Shown one piece after another: positions 17,002 to 25,915 of a stretch of DNA of 64,000 bases; within the stretch, counting starts at the first letter, position 1, and each line of letters opens with the position of its first letter. The notes under the pieces are model-generated. The model did no database searches and was not told where the DNA came from. It was given only the letters and a program-made list of their open reading frames with translations. Where the stretch lies: contig NZ_ASXG01000148.1 in assembly GCF_000411975.1 (NCBI RefSeq), forward strand, positions 1-64,000, read 5' to 3'. The position numbers and the translations under genes were made by a program. Origin of the DNA: Amycolatopsis orientalis DSM 43388 (lineage in GTDB: Bacteria; Actinomycetota; Actinomycetes; Mycobacteriales; Pseudonocardiaceae).

Positions 17002-18122
17002 GACACAGCTACTTTCAGCAGGCCGCGCAGGCGGTCGAAGTCGAATTCGTTTTCCTCGCGCAGCGCGCCGACGATGGCGCGCAGCTCCCCGAACGCTTCC
17101 CGGCCGGGTTTGACGCCGAGGAAGTCCTTGGTGGCGGGCGGGCCCCACTGGGCCAGTCCCGACGCGGTCATCGGCGCCCAGCCGGGCTCGAGCGAACAGT
17201 CGAACAGGTCGCCGTCGCTGAAGTGCTCGACGAGGAATCCGTCGGGGTCGCGCCAGTAGTCGAACAGCTGGCTGCCCTGGACGTGCCTGCCGATGCCCCA
17301 CGAGCGCCGGTAGCCCCGCTCGAGCAGGTACTCGCCGCCGGCGGCGAGCGAATCGAGGTCGGGCACTTGGTAGGCCGAGTGCACGTACCGGTCCGCCGGT
17401 CCGAGCACCATCGCGAGGGTGTGGTGGTCGGTCGGGGTGCCACCGCGGTCGCAGCGGATGAAGCTCATCACCGGGCCACGTCCGCGCTGGCCCGGGTAGT
17501 AGAGGAAGTCGCTCACGATCAGGCCCAGGTGGGCCAGGTACCAGTCGAGCGTTTCGCGGTACCTCCGCGTCTGCAGCACGACATGGCCGAGCCGCTGCAC
17601 CTTGACCGGCTCCCGCCGCGCCCGCTGGGGCGTGTTCACTCGCCGGACCTCGTGCCCGAAGTTGAAGGTCAGCGGCACCTGCCCCGGCAACGCCGGGAGC
17701 TCGTGCGTGCCGGACACGACCCGCACCCGGGCGCCGCTCGGGTCGCGCAGGTCCACGGTGGCCCCGCCGAGGCTCTCCGGCAGGCGGACGACCTGGTGCC
17801 CGGTCCTCTCCGCCAGCCGAAGCACGTCCGCCGGGTCGGCGGCCCGGAACGCCGGTCCGGTGAACCGCGAGCGCGGGCCGCGGCGGATCAGGACGCAGGG
17901 TGCGCCGGGTTCGGTGCCGCGCAGCTGCAGTTCGTCCGCAGTGCGCAGCGACGTGGTGAACCCGAAGGCGTGGGCGAACAGTTCGGCCTTGGCCAGGTCG
18001 GGCTTCTCGAACTCCAGCCACGCCAGGTCGTGCACCTTGATGACCGGATTGCGCGCCCTCCCCGGGTGTTCGCCGGGCAACGCGCCTTGCTCGCTGTGCA
18101 GGTCGGCGTGGGGATCGGTCAT
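16998..18122 (-). CDS. Extradiol ring-cleavage dioxygenase (VOC family, type I)
   Basis: A 374-aa protein with two vicinal-oxygen-chelate halves. The Fe(II) ligands are all in the C-terminal half, as expected: His180 (RLGHVVLQT), His234 (TDHHTLAMV) and Glu299 (GFLVEHFSD). It should cleave a catechol next to the hydroxyls. At 374 aa it is longer than typical catechol 2,3-dioxygenases (about 300), with extra N-terminal and C-terminal segments. The ATG at 18122 has GGGAGGGG just upstream; an upstream ATG at 18164 would begin inside the operator region and is less likely. It is the first gene of the leftward meta-cleavage operon, divergent from a TetR gene. Confidence 0.87.
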   Translation of the reverse strand: MTDPHADLHSEQGALPGEHPGRARNPVIKVHDLAWLEFEKPDLAKAELFAHAFGFTTSLRTADELQLRGTEPGAPCVLIRRGPRSRFTGPAFRAADPADVLRLAERTGHQVVRLPESLGGATVDLRDPSGARVRVVSGTHELPALPGQVPLTFNFGHEVRRVNTPQRARREPVKVQRLGHVVLQTRRYRETLDWYLAHLGLIVSDFLYYPGQRGRGPVMSFIRCDRGGTPTDHHTLAMVLGPADRYVHSAYQVPDLDSLAAGGEYLLERGYRRSWGIGRHVQGSQLFDYWRDPDGFLVEHFSDGDLFDCSLEPGWAPMTASGLAQWGPPATKDFLGVKPGREAFGELRAIVGALREENEFDFDRLRGLLKVAVS

Positions 18123-18139
18123 CGCCCCTCCCATCTTGT

Positions 18140-18190
18140 TGACGATATCGTCACCTGCGAGCATATCGTCAGTCCAGAGATTCTGACGAT
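18140..18190. promoter_or_regulatory. TetR-type operators in divergent promoter
   Basis: TGACGATATCGTCA at 18140-18153 is a perfect 14-bp palindrome. A second site has the same half-sites opened out: ATCGTCAG at 18165-18172 and CTGACGAT at 18183-18190, with a 10-base spacer. Both lie between the dioxygenase operon (start 18122) and the tetR gene (start 18242). The reuse of the ATCGTCA half-site makes autoregulation plus operon control by this TetR protein the natural reading. Confidence 0.75.
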
Positions 18191-18241
18191 TTCCTCATTT
18201 CTGAGACGGTCCGCTAAGGTGGCTCCCGGGAGGTGCGGGGC

Positions 18242-18898
18242 ATGACCGAGGAGACAGCCGGCGACCGGTCGGCGCGGCGCAAGGCGCGGACTCGCGCGGC
18301 ACTGCTCCGGGCGGCCCAGGGGTTCATCGCGGCTGGGAACACGAACGTCCCGATCCTGGAGATCACGCAGGCCGCCGACGTCGGGATGGGGTCGTTCTAC
18401 AACCACTTCGAGAGCAAGGAGCAGCTCTACCAGGCTGCGGTCGAGGACGCGCTGGACCGCTACGGCGCCTTGCTCGACGAACTGACCGCGGGTCTGGAGG
18501 ATCCGGCGCTGGCGTTCGCGCAGAGCTTCCGGTTGAGCGGCCGCCTGCACCGGCTGCGTCCCGAGCTGAGCCGGGTGCTGCTGAACAACGGGCTCGCCCT
18601 GGCCACAGCCGAGCGCGGGCTGGCCCCCCGGGCGCGCCGGGACATCGAGGCCGCAATCGACGCCGGCCGGTTCACGGTGCGCGACCCTGAGCTCGCCATG
18701 GTCACGGTGGCCGGCGCCATGTTGTGTCTCGGCCAGCTGCTGCACGACCAGCCCGGTCGCGACGCTGCGGAGGCGACCGACCAGGTCGCCGAGGATCTGC
18801 TGCGCATGCTCGGCCTGTCCGCCGACGAAGCCCGCGAACTCTGCCGGCGTCCCTTGCCCGACGTCGGTGCGGCCGGTTCCCGCGACTCCGCCGCGTAG
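18242..18898 (+). CDS. TetR-family regulator of the meta-cleavage operon
   Basis: A 218-aa protein. The N-terminal helix-turn-helix is ITQAADVGMGSFYNHFESKE, the TetR consensus (G-x-x-x-G-x-x-Y-x-H-F-x-x-K-x-x-L). The remainder is the helical ligand-binding domain, with a Leu-rich dimer region. The ATG at 18242 is preferred over the in-frame GTG at 18233 because GGGAGG lies 8 bases before the ATG. It is divergent from the dioxygenase/FAH/ligase/monooxygenase operon, and the operators between them share a half-site. It probably represses until an aromatic CoA ester or ring-fission product binds (inference). Confidence 0.9.
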   Translation: MTEETAGDRSARRKARTRAALLRAAQGFIAAGNTNVPILEITQAADVGMGSFYNHFESKEQLYQAAVEDALDRYGALLDELTAGLEDPALAFAQSFRLSGRLHRLRPELSRVLLNNGLALATAERGLAPRARRDIEAAIDAGRFTVRDPELAMVTVAGAMLCLGQLLHDQPGRDAAEATDQVAEDLLRMLGLSADEARELCRRPLPDVGAAGSRDSAA

Positions 18899-18953
18899 CT
18901 CAAGTTCGCTCATCCGTCTGAACGGTGTTCTGTCGAGCCCTCTGGGGGCGGGA

Positions 18954-19480
18954 ATGAGAGCGACGATGTTGGCCGGGGTCGGCTTGGTGCTGGTTCTGGC
19001 GACGGCAGCTTGCGGTCAGGCCGCGGGCGTGGCCTACCGGCATCGCCTCGGCGGTGGACGCACGGCCCAGGAGCTGGCGCGCTCCCTGGTGGCAAAGACC
19101 GGCCGGAAGACATCGCGCTCACCTACGGCTTCTCCGCGGCCGCTCAGCACCTGACCGGGAAGCGCGAGGTGCGCTATTCCGGTTGGGACAGCGCGATTTC
19201 GACGACGACGACCGTCCCCGGCGAACCCGCTGAGGTCCGGGTCGTCGACAAACCGGGTACGTGAAACTGCCGAATGCGGCGCGTGCGCGCGTGGGCGGCA
19301 AGACCTGGGTCAAGGTCACCGCCGACAGCAAAGCCGGCAAGGTGGTCAGCGCCTACCTGGACGCGGCCGAGCTGGGCGATCCCAGTCTGCTGATCGCACA
19401 GAACCAGAAGTCCGGCAAGGTCGTCGAGACCGGAGGGGGTCACCCGCTGGGGTGCCGAAGTCGGCATCCAGGCGCCGCCC
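18954..19480 (+). pseudogene. Lipoprotein pseudogene (LppX/LprG-like), two frameshifts
   Basis: Starts MRATMLAGVGLVLVLATAAC, a lipoprotein signal peptide with an LATAAC lipobox. The sense then passes between frames. Frame one carries the signal. Frame two has DIALTYGFSAAAQHLTGKRE and a Thr-rich stretch ending in VVDKPG, with TGA at 19264. Frame three has YVKLPNAARARVGGKTWVKV and SAYLDAAELGDPS. Frame breaks lie near 19095-19110 and 19258-19262. The YVKLP...KTWVKV pattern resembles actinobacterial lipid-binding lipoproteins, but the family call is tentative. Confidence 0.6.
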
Positions 19481-19541
19481 GCCGGTCAAGCCAGCCAACT
19501 CTGAGCCGCTTCCATCCGACATCACAGAGAGGCGCACCGGG

Positions 19542-20476
19542 ATGAAATCACTCCCACTCCGGTGTGTGCTGACGGCGACCGTCGGGCTCCTCGCGACCGG
19601 ATTGCTCGGTGGCTGCAGCACGGACCTCGTCGGCACCACGGCCGGCAGCGGAGCAACATCGGCGAATACGGCACCATCCGGCCGCGCGGGACAGTTCACG
19701 GTTGCCGCGGACAAGGCGGGGAATCATCAGTGGGCCGCCGCCTCGACGGCCACGATCAAGCCCGGTGTGCAGACCTGCACCAAGGGTTCAGCCAGTGCGC
19801 GGCGAACTGCGTCTTCGTCGACGGAGCAGGCGCCGTTTATCTCGGTCAAGCCGCGCACTGCGCCAGTACCGGCGACGGCAACGAGAACAACGGCTGCAGT
19901 GCGGGCAGTCTCCCGCTCGAGACGGCGGCGACCTTCAACCGTGGCGGCTCACCGGCGGCCAGCAGCACGGTCATCGGGACCGGACGGCTGGCGTACAGCA
20001 GCTGGCTGGCCATGCGCAAGATCGGCGAGAAAGACCAGAACGCCTGTGCCTACAACGATTTCGCGCTGGGTGAAGGTCGCGGAGAAGGGCTACGGCAAGG
20101 TCGCTCCGAGCCTGCCGTACTGGGGCGGCCCGGTCGACGTCAACACCACGGGCGCCCAGCCCGGCGACCGCGTCTACGGCAATTCCAGTCTCCGCATGGG
20201 GATCTCCGTGCTTTCCTCGCAGAGGCCAGCTCACGCAGAGTCAGTCTGGGCCCACGCCCTGGCCGCTCCTGCTCCCGGAGTGCCCGGCGACAGCGGCAGC
20301 GCCTTTCTCGATCCTGCCGGGAACGCCCTCGGCACTCTGTCCACGCTGGGCCTGTCCCTGCCCGGCGTCAACAACAATTCGCGACATCGGACACGAACCG
20401 CTTACGCCCAGGCGCATTCCGGCATCGCGGGGCTCAAGCTCGTCCTCGGCGCCAGCCGTTCACCGCGAACCGCTGA
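19542..20476 (+). pseudogene. Secreted trypsin-like serine protease pseudogene, several frameshifts
   Basis: Begins MKSLPLRCVLTATVGLLATG with a lipobox-like LLGGCS. The protein continues in a second frame with AVYLGQAAHCASTGDGNENN (catalytic His in AAHC), SWLAMRKIGEKDQNACAYND and FAL (catalytic Asp region). It then returns to the first frame with YGKVAPSLPYWGGPVDVN, GVPGDSGSAFLDPAGNALGT (catalytic Ser in GDSG) and AYAQAHSGIAGLKLVLGA. The final stop at 20474-20476 is again in the second frame. All three catalytic elements survive but in different frames, near 19790, 20065 and 20450. Confidence 0.78.
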
Positions 20477-20477
20477 G

Positions 20478-21137
20478 CTACCGGCCCGGAGCGATCAAGG
20501 CCGTGAAGAGCCGGGGGAGCACGTCGGTCAGATACCGGCTGTCGGCCTTGTCGGGGAGTCCGTCGAGGATCGCGCGTTCCAGCATGGTCTCGTAGAGGGC
20601 CACGATCGTGACGACGGCACTGCGCTGATCGACGGTCAGCCGCATGTCCAGCCGGTCGAGCAGGTTCTGCAGGATTTCCGCGAGCGCGTCGTGGAACCGG
20701 CCCTCGGCGGCAGCGGTCGGCTCGCGCAGTTCCGGTTGCCGCATGGCCTGGGCACGGAACTCGGCGTTGAGCAGATACCACGTCTCGTCGGCGGCGAGGG
20801 ACTCCAGGAACAGCAGGCCGGCTTTCTGCAGTACCTCGTCGACGGAACCGGGCGCGGCCTCCTCGGCCGCCCGTTCGACGGCGGCGCGCAGCCGCTCGGC
20901 GCGCTCCCGCATCTCCGCTTCGTAGATCGCCAGGAACAGCTCTTCCTTGCTGGCGAAGTTCGAGTAGAACGCGCCGCGGGTGAAGCCGGCGCGTTCGCAG
21001 ATCAGCTCGACCGGGGCATCGCGGATGCCCAGCTCGGTGAACACGTCGTAGGCCGCCGCCATGACCCGCCGCCGGGTCTCCGCGCGCCGCCGGGTCATGC
21101 CCTTCGGGGTGCTGAGACCCGCGCTGGTGGTCGCCAT
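20478..21137 (-). CDS. TetR-family regulator of the MMPL/YhgE unit
   Basis: A 219-aa TetR protein. The DNA-binding helices are ICERAGFTRGAFYSNFASKEEL, followed by a C-terminal helical ligand domain with VALYETMLERAILDGLPDKA. The ATG at 21137 has AAGG eight bases upstream; a GTG at 21146 would add three residues. It is divergent from the MMPL exporter gene, and a 34-bp two-layer palindrome sits between them. A role as repressor of the exporter genes is therefore well supported by context. The ligand is likely an amphipathic or lipid-like export substrate (inference). Confidence 0.9.
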   Translation of the reverse strand: MATTSAGLSTPKGMTRRRAETRRRVMAAAYDVFTELGIRDAPVELICERAGFTRGAFYSNFASKEELFLAIYEAEMRERAERLRAAVERAAEEAAPGSVDEVLQKAGLLFLESLAADETWYLLNAEFRAQAMRQPELREPTAAAEGRFHDALAEILQNLLDRLDMRLTVDQRSAVVTIVALYETMLERAILDGLPDKADSRYLTDVLPRLFTALIAPGR

Positions 21138-21195
21138 GCCGTTCACCTTACTTTCCCCGCCTCACCCAGCGGAGTGACGGGATGCACTATGCATC

Positions 21196-21229
21196 GGATA
21201 CATGCTGTATTACGATACACGACGTATCC
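21196..21229. promoter_or_regulatory. 34-bp nested palindromic operator (TetR type)
   Basis: Two inverted repeats share one centre (21212.5). The outer pair is GGATAC (21196-21201) and GTATCC (21224-21229); the inner pair is TGTAT (21206-21210) and ATACA (21215-21219). It lies between tetR (start 21137) and the MMPL gene (start 21249), overlapping where the exporter promoter should be. Size and symmetry fit a TetR dimer-pair operator. Confidence 0.8.
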
Positions 21230-21248
21230 AACCTGGTCAGGAGTCTTC

Positions 21249-23927
21249 GTGTCGTCGTTCCTCTACCGGCTGGGCCGCGCCGCCGCCCGTGCCCGGGTGC
21301 TCGTGCTGGCGCTGTGGGTGGTGGTGCTGGCGGTCGCCGGCGGGGCGGCACTGGTGTTCAACCACGGGACCGACGACGCGTTCGCCATCCCCGGCTCCGA
21401 GTCGCAGGACGCGCTCGACCACCTCGGCCGGGTTTTCCCGGAGGTCAGCGGCACGTCGGCCCAGCTGGTCCTGGTCGTCCCGGACGGTACGAAGGCCGAC
21501 ACCCCGCAGAACCGCGTGGCGGTCGCGCGGGCGGTGACCCGGATCGGCAAGCTGGACCAGGTCGCCACCGTCGTGAACCCGTTCGACAAGAACGTCGACG
21601 GCGCGGTGTCGAACGACGACCGGGCCGCCTTGATCGCCGTGCCGCTGAAGGTGCAGCTCGCACAGGTCGACCCGACCACGAAGACCCAGCTCTCCGCGAT
21701 CGCCGCGAATCTGGCGACCGCCACCGGCGCGAAGGTCTACACCGGGGGCGACGCGTTCTCCAACCGGGTCCCGAAGCTCAGTCCCACCGAAGGCATCGGC
21801 CTGCTCATCGCGCTGCTGGTCCTGGTGCTGATGTTCCGGTCCCTGATCGCCGCGGTCATGCCCCTGATCACGGCGGTTCTCGGCGTCGGCGTCGCCGTCG
21901 GGCTCATCTTTCTCGCCACGGTGGTCACGCCCATTTCCTCGACCGCGCCGATGCTGGCGGTGATGATCGGGCTCGCGGTCGGCATCGATTACGCCCTGTT
22001 CCTCCTGTCGCGGCACCGCGACCAGCTCGGCGAAGGGCTCGACGTGGAGGAGTCGATCGCCCGGGCCACCGCTACCGCCGGGTCGGCGGTCATCTTCGCC
22101 GGGCTCACGGTCGTGATCGCCCTGCTCGGCCTGGCCGTGGCGGGGATCCCGTTCCTGACCACGATGGGCGTCGCCGCCGCGGTCGCTGTGGCCCTGGCGG
22201 TCGCGATCGCCGTCACGCTGGTGCCTGCCCTGATGTCCTTCGCGGGCAAGCGGTTGCGGACGCGCACCCCGAAACCGCGGAAGACCCGGCCCCGCCGCAA
22301 GCCCCAGATCGCGCGTTGGTGGGTGCGCACCGCGACGAAGGCGCCCCTGGTCACCGTGCTGGTCGTGGTCGCCGGGCTGGCCGTGTGCGCGATCCCCGCG
22401 ACTTCGCTGCGACTAGCGCTGCCGGACAACGGAACCGAGGAACACGGCAGCCCGGCCCGCGACACCTACGAGGTGGTCAGCGAACACTTCGGGCCCGGCT
22501 ACAACGGCCCGCTCATCGTCACCGCCGACATCATCACCAGCACCGACCCGATCGGCCTGGTGAACAAGATCGCCGACGAGATCCGCCGCGTCCCCGGCGT
22601 CGCTTCCGTTCCCCTGTCCACCCCGAACCCCAAGGGCGACACCGGAATCATCCAGGTCGTCCCGACGACCGCGCCGGACTCCGCGCAGACCGACGAACTC
22701 GTGGCCCGGCTGCGCGGCCTGGAGCAGCACTTCCGGGACAGCTACGGGACGCAGACCGCGGTCACCGGCATCACCGCTGTCGGCATCGACGTCTCCGCCC
22801 AGCTCGGCAGCGCCCTGCTGCCGTTCGGGATCCTCGTCGTCGGGCTCTCGCTGATCCTGCTGGCCATGGTGTTCCGGTCGATCTGGGTGCCGATCAAGGC
22901 CACCGCCGGCTACTTGCTCTCGGTCGCCGCGGCCTTCGGGGCGACGTCGTTCGTGTTCGTGCAAGGACACCTCGCGGACGCCTTGAACGTGACCCACACC
23001 GGCAGCGTGATCAGCTTCCTGCCGATCATCCTGATGGGTGTCCTTTTCGGACTCGCGATGGACTACGAGGTCTTCCTCGTCTCGCGGATTCGCGAAGACT
23101 TCGTCCATCACGGCGATCCGCACCACGCGATCGAATCCGGCTTCGTCTCCGCCTCGCGGGTGGTGGTCGCGGCGGCGGTGATCATGTTCGCGGTGTTCGC
23201 CGCGTTCGTGCCCGAAGGCAGCGCCACCATCAAGCCGATCGCGTTCAGCCTCGCCGTCGGGGTCTTCGTCGACGCTTTCATCGTGCGGATGACCCTGGTG
23301 CCCGCGGTCCTGGCGCTGCTGGGCCGCCGCGCGTGGGGGCTGCCGCCGAAGCTCGACCGGATGCTGCCGGTGTTCGACGCCGAAGGCGACGCTCTCGTGC
23401 ACGAACTGCGGCTCGCCGACTGGCCCGGCGTCGACGAGGCGGTCAGCGCTCGCGGCCTGCGGCTGGAGGACGACCGGGGCCATCCGGTGTATCACGACGT
23501 CGACCTGCACGTCCCCCGCGGCGGCGTGCTGGTGCTGCACGGTGCGGGTGCCTGCGGCAAGACCGCGCTGGCGTACACCCTCGCCGGGCGCGTCACCAAG
23601 TTCACCGGCGACCTCAAGGTGCTCGGCCGCGTCCTGCCCCAGCACACGCACGCCCTGCGCCGCGACGTCGCCGTCATCGCGGGCCGGGACACCCAGGACC
23701 CCGCCCGGCAGATCGTCGCCGCCCCCGACGCCGGACTCGTCGTGGTCGACGACGTCGACCTCGTGCTGCGCCCGGACATCCGCGACCACCTCCGCCGCCT
23801 CATCGCCGAACGGGGGACCACCACCTTCGTATTGACCTGCCAGGACCCCGAGCGCATCGCGGACCTGCTGCCCCCGGCCGCGCACCTGCATTCGCTCACC
23901 GCCGATCAGCCCGCCGAGGTCTTCTGA
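21249..23927 (+). CDS. MMPL-family RND transporter fused to a C-terminal ABC-like ATPase domain
   Basis: An 892-aa protein. Residues 1 to about 710 are a complete MMPL/RND exporter: helix 1, a periplasmic loop with DDAFAIPGSESQDAL, the helix block with GIDYALFLLSRHRDQL, a second loop, and the second block with AMDYEVFLVSRIREDF. After about residue 740 a soluble domain follows, with a Walker A (GAGACGKTAL, about 765) and a Walker B (LVVVDDVDLV, about 829). I see no LSGGQ signature, so it is a reduced ABC-type domain that could bind ATP but may not form a normal sandwich dimer. GTG start with AGGAG five bases upstream. The stop overlaps the start of the YhgE gene. Exported substrate unknown; lipids or hydrophobic compounds are typical. 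Confidence 0.87.
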   Translation: MSSFLYRLGRAAARARVLVLALWVVVLAVAGGAALVFNHGTDDAFAIPGSESQDALDHLGRVFPEVSGTSAQLVLVVPDGTKADTPQNRVAVARAVTRIGKLDQVATVVNPFDKNVDGAVSNDDRAALIAVPLKVQLAQVDPTTKTQLSAIAANLATATGAKVYTGGDAFSNRVPKLSPTEGIGLLIALLVLVLMFRSLIAAVMPLITAVLGVGVAVGLIFLATVVTPISSTAPMLAVMIGLAVGIDYALFLLSRHRDQLGEGLDVEESIARATATAGSAVIFAGLTVVIALLGLAVAGIPFLTTMGVAAAVAVALAVAIAVTLVPALMSFAGKRLRTRTPKPRKTRPRRKPQIARWWVRTATKAPLVTVLVVVAGLAVCAIPATSLRLALPDNGTEEHGSPARDTYEVVSEHFGPGYNGPLIVTADIITSTDPIGLVNKIADEIRRVPGVASVPLSTPNPKGDTGIIQVVPTTAPDSAQTDELVARLRGLEQHFRDSYGTQTAVTGITAVGIDVSAQLGSALLPFGILVVGLSLILLAMVFRSIWVPIKATAGYLLSVAAAFGATSFVFVQGHLADALNVTHTGSVISFLPIILMGVLFGLAMDYEVFLVSRIREDFVHHGDPHHAIESGFVSASRVVVAAAVIMFAVFAAFVPEGSATIKPIAFSLAVGVFVDAFIVRMTLVPAVLALLGRRAWGLPPKLDRMLPVFDAEGDALVHELRLADWPGVDEAVSARGLRLEDDRGHPVYHDVDLHVPRGGVLVLHGAGACGKTALAYTLAGRVTKFTGDLKVLGRVLPQHTHALRRDVAVIAGRDTQDPARQIVAAPDAGLVVVDDVDLVLRPDIRDHLRRLIAERGTTTFVLTCQDPERIADLLPPAAHLHSLTADQPAEVF

Positions 23928-25915
23928 TGCTCAAGCCCTTCGCCAACTCCGCCCGCGCCCTCGCCACGGGCCCGCTGACCTGGCGCACCTGGACCGGCCT
24001 GATCGCCGTCCCGCTCATCATCATGGGCCTGCTCACCTGGGCGTTCTGGACGCCGGAGCACAACCACGGCACCGCCAAGGCCGCCGTGGTCAACAACGAC
24101 GAAGCCGTCCAGGTCAACGGCCAGACCATCCCGCTCGGCCGGCAGCTCGCCGGGTACCTCACCCACAGCGAAGATTCGGCCTACGACTGGGTGCTCACCG
24201 ACGCCGACGACGCCTCCGCCGGCCTCGCCGACGGCAGCTACGCGGCCACGGTGACGATCCCGAAGGACTTCTCCGCCCGCGCCACCTCGGCCGCCACCGC
24301 CAAACCCCTCGACGCCCGCCAGGCCCAGGTGCAGGTGCAGACGACCGACGCCGCCGGCGTCAGCGACCCCGGCCTGGCGGACCACATCGCCCAAGCCACG
24401 CAACGGACGTTGAACCAGCAGGTCGTCCAGACCTATCTGGACAACGTGTACGTCGGCTTCACGACCCTGCACCAGAAGGTCGGCCAGGCCGCGGACGGCG
24501 CGGCGCAGCTCGCCGACGGCACCCGTCAGCTGGACGACGCCGCCGGGCAGCTGCGCACCGGGGCCGACCAGCTCGCCGCCGGAACCGCCCAACTCGCCAC
24601 CGGCTCCGGCAAACTCGCTTCCGGGCTCACCCAAGCCGAGCGCGACACCGCGCGGCTGCCCGCGCTGACCCGGCAGCTGGCCGACGGCGCCGACCAGGTC
24701 GCCGACGGCAACGAACAGCTCGCCGGCGTCGTCGTGCCGCTGGCCAACCGGATCATCGCCGCCATCGACACCCTCCCCTCGGCGAGCAGCGCGGCCCGGC
24801 AGTTCCAGCAGCTCGCCGGCCAGTGCGCCGCCACCGGCGGTTCGGCCTCGTTCTGCGCCGACCTGCGCCGAACCGCGGACCGGTTCACCACCGACGCGCA
24901 GAAGATCGACAACGCCACATCCGCCGTCCGCGCCAACGCCGTCAAGGCCCGCGACTCCATTCAGGCGCTCGCGACCGGAGCCCGCAAGGTCGCCGACGGC
25001 AACGCCCAGCTCGCCGCAAAATCCAAGGAGCTGGCCGCCGGGATCGCGTCCGCCGCGAGCGGCGCGCGGCAGCTCGACAGCGGCATCCGGCAAGCCAACT
25101 CCGGCGCGCAAAAGCTCGCTTCCGGCACCGGACAGCTGAAGGGCGGGACCAAGAAGGTCGACGACGGCGCCGGGCAACTCGCCACCCAGCTGAACCAGGG
25201 CCGTGACCAGGTGCCCAGCTACTCCGACGCCGAACGCGCGCACCTCAAGACCGTCGCCGCCGACCCGAGCACCGCTTCGACCGACGGCACCCCGATCGGC
25301 ACCCTGGGCTTGACGCTGTTCGCCGCGCTCGCGCTGTGGGCGCTGGCCTTGGCCACCTACATCGTCACCCGGGCCGTGCCGGACGGCGTCCTGACCGCTC
25401 GCGAGCCGACCTGGCGAATCATCGTGCGGGCCGCCATCCCCGGCGCGACGGCAGCCGCCCTCGCGGCGCTCGCCATCACCGCGATCGCCGTCCCCGTCCT
25501 GAAACTCGGCGTCGCCGGCACCCTCGGCTTCCTGCTGATCGCGCTGCTGGCCGCCTCCGCGTTCGTCGCGCTCAACCAGGCCGCCACGGCGATCTTCGGC
25601 CGAGCCGGAAGGATCGCGTCGCTGGCCGTGCTGGTCCTGGCGGGCGCGACCGGCGTCGTCTCGACGTTGCCCGGCCCGCTGTACGCGCTCGCCGACTACC
25701 TCCCGACCCACGGCGCCGTCCTGGCCCTGCGCGCCGCGGCCACCGACGGCACCGGCCTCACGACCGGGGTCGCCCAGCTCGCCGCGTGGCTGGTCGTCGG
25801 CACCCTCGTCTCGATCCTGATCACCGACCGCCGCCGCTACCTGTCGAGCAGGAGCGTCCGGCTCCGTCCCGTCAGGCCCTCGATCCCCTTCGCCGGAAAG
25901 GAAAACCTCGCATGA
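23927..25915 (+). CDS. YhgE/Pip-type membrane protein
   Basis: A 662-aa protein with one N-terminal membrane helix (LIAVPLIIMGLLTWAFW) and a long extracellular region. That region is packed with seven-residue-like repeats (QLADGTRQLDDAAGQLRTG and similar, about 185-400) that predict extended helices. At least five C-terminal membrane helices follow. This is the architecture of YhgE/Pip (phage infection protein) and ABC-2-like export partners. It starts within the stop of the MMPL gene (TGATG) and overlaps the amidohydrolase start (ATGA), so all three are cotranslated. In many actinomycetes YhgE proteins are encoded next to an ABC ATPase; here the ATPase-like domain is fused to the MMPL neighbour. 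A joint export complex is inferred. Confidence 0.82.
   Translation: MLKPFANSARALATGPLTWRTWTGLIAVPLIIMGLLTWAFWTPEHNHGTAKAAVVNNDEAVQVNGQTIPLGRQLAGYLTHSEDSAYDWVLTDADDASAGLADGSYAATVTIPKDFSARATSAATAKPLDARQAQVQVQTTDAAGVSDPGLADHIAQATQRTLNQQVVQTYLDNVYVGFTTLHQKVGQAADGAAQLADGTRQLDDAAGQLRTGADQLAAGTAQLATGSGKLASGLTQAERDTARLPALTRQLADGADQVADGNEQLAGVVVPLANRIIAAIDTLPSASSAARQFQQLAGQCAATGGSASFCADLRRTADRFTTDAQKIDNATSAVRANAVKARDSIQALATGARKVADGNAQLAAKSKELAAGIASAASGARQLDSGIRQANSGAQKLASGTGQLKGGTKKVDDGAGQLATQLNQGRDQVPSYSDAERAHLKTVAADPSTASTDGTPIGTLGLTLFAALALWALALATYIVTRAVPDGVLTAREPTWRIIVRAAIPGATAAALAALAITAIAVPVLKLGVAGTLGFLLIALLAASAFVALNQAATAIFGRAGRIASLAVLVLAGATGVVSTLPGPLYALADYLPTHGAVLALRAAATDGTGLTTGVAQLAAWLVVGTLVSILITDRRRYLSSRSVRLRPVRPSIPFAGKENLA

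Noticed and set aside
19452..23927. One very long rightward open frame (about 1,490 codons) ending with the MMPL gene
   Set aside because: Only the part from 21249 is MMPL. The first part joins a protease pseudogene and the reverse strand of a TetR gene by chance; GC-rich codon bias keeps the frame open.
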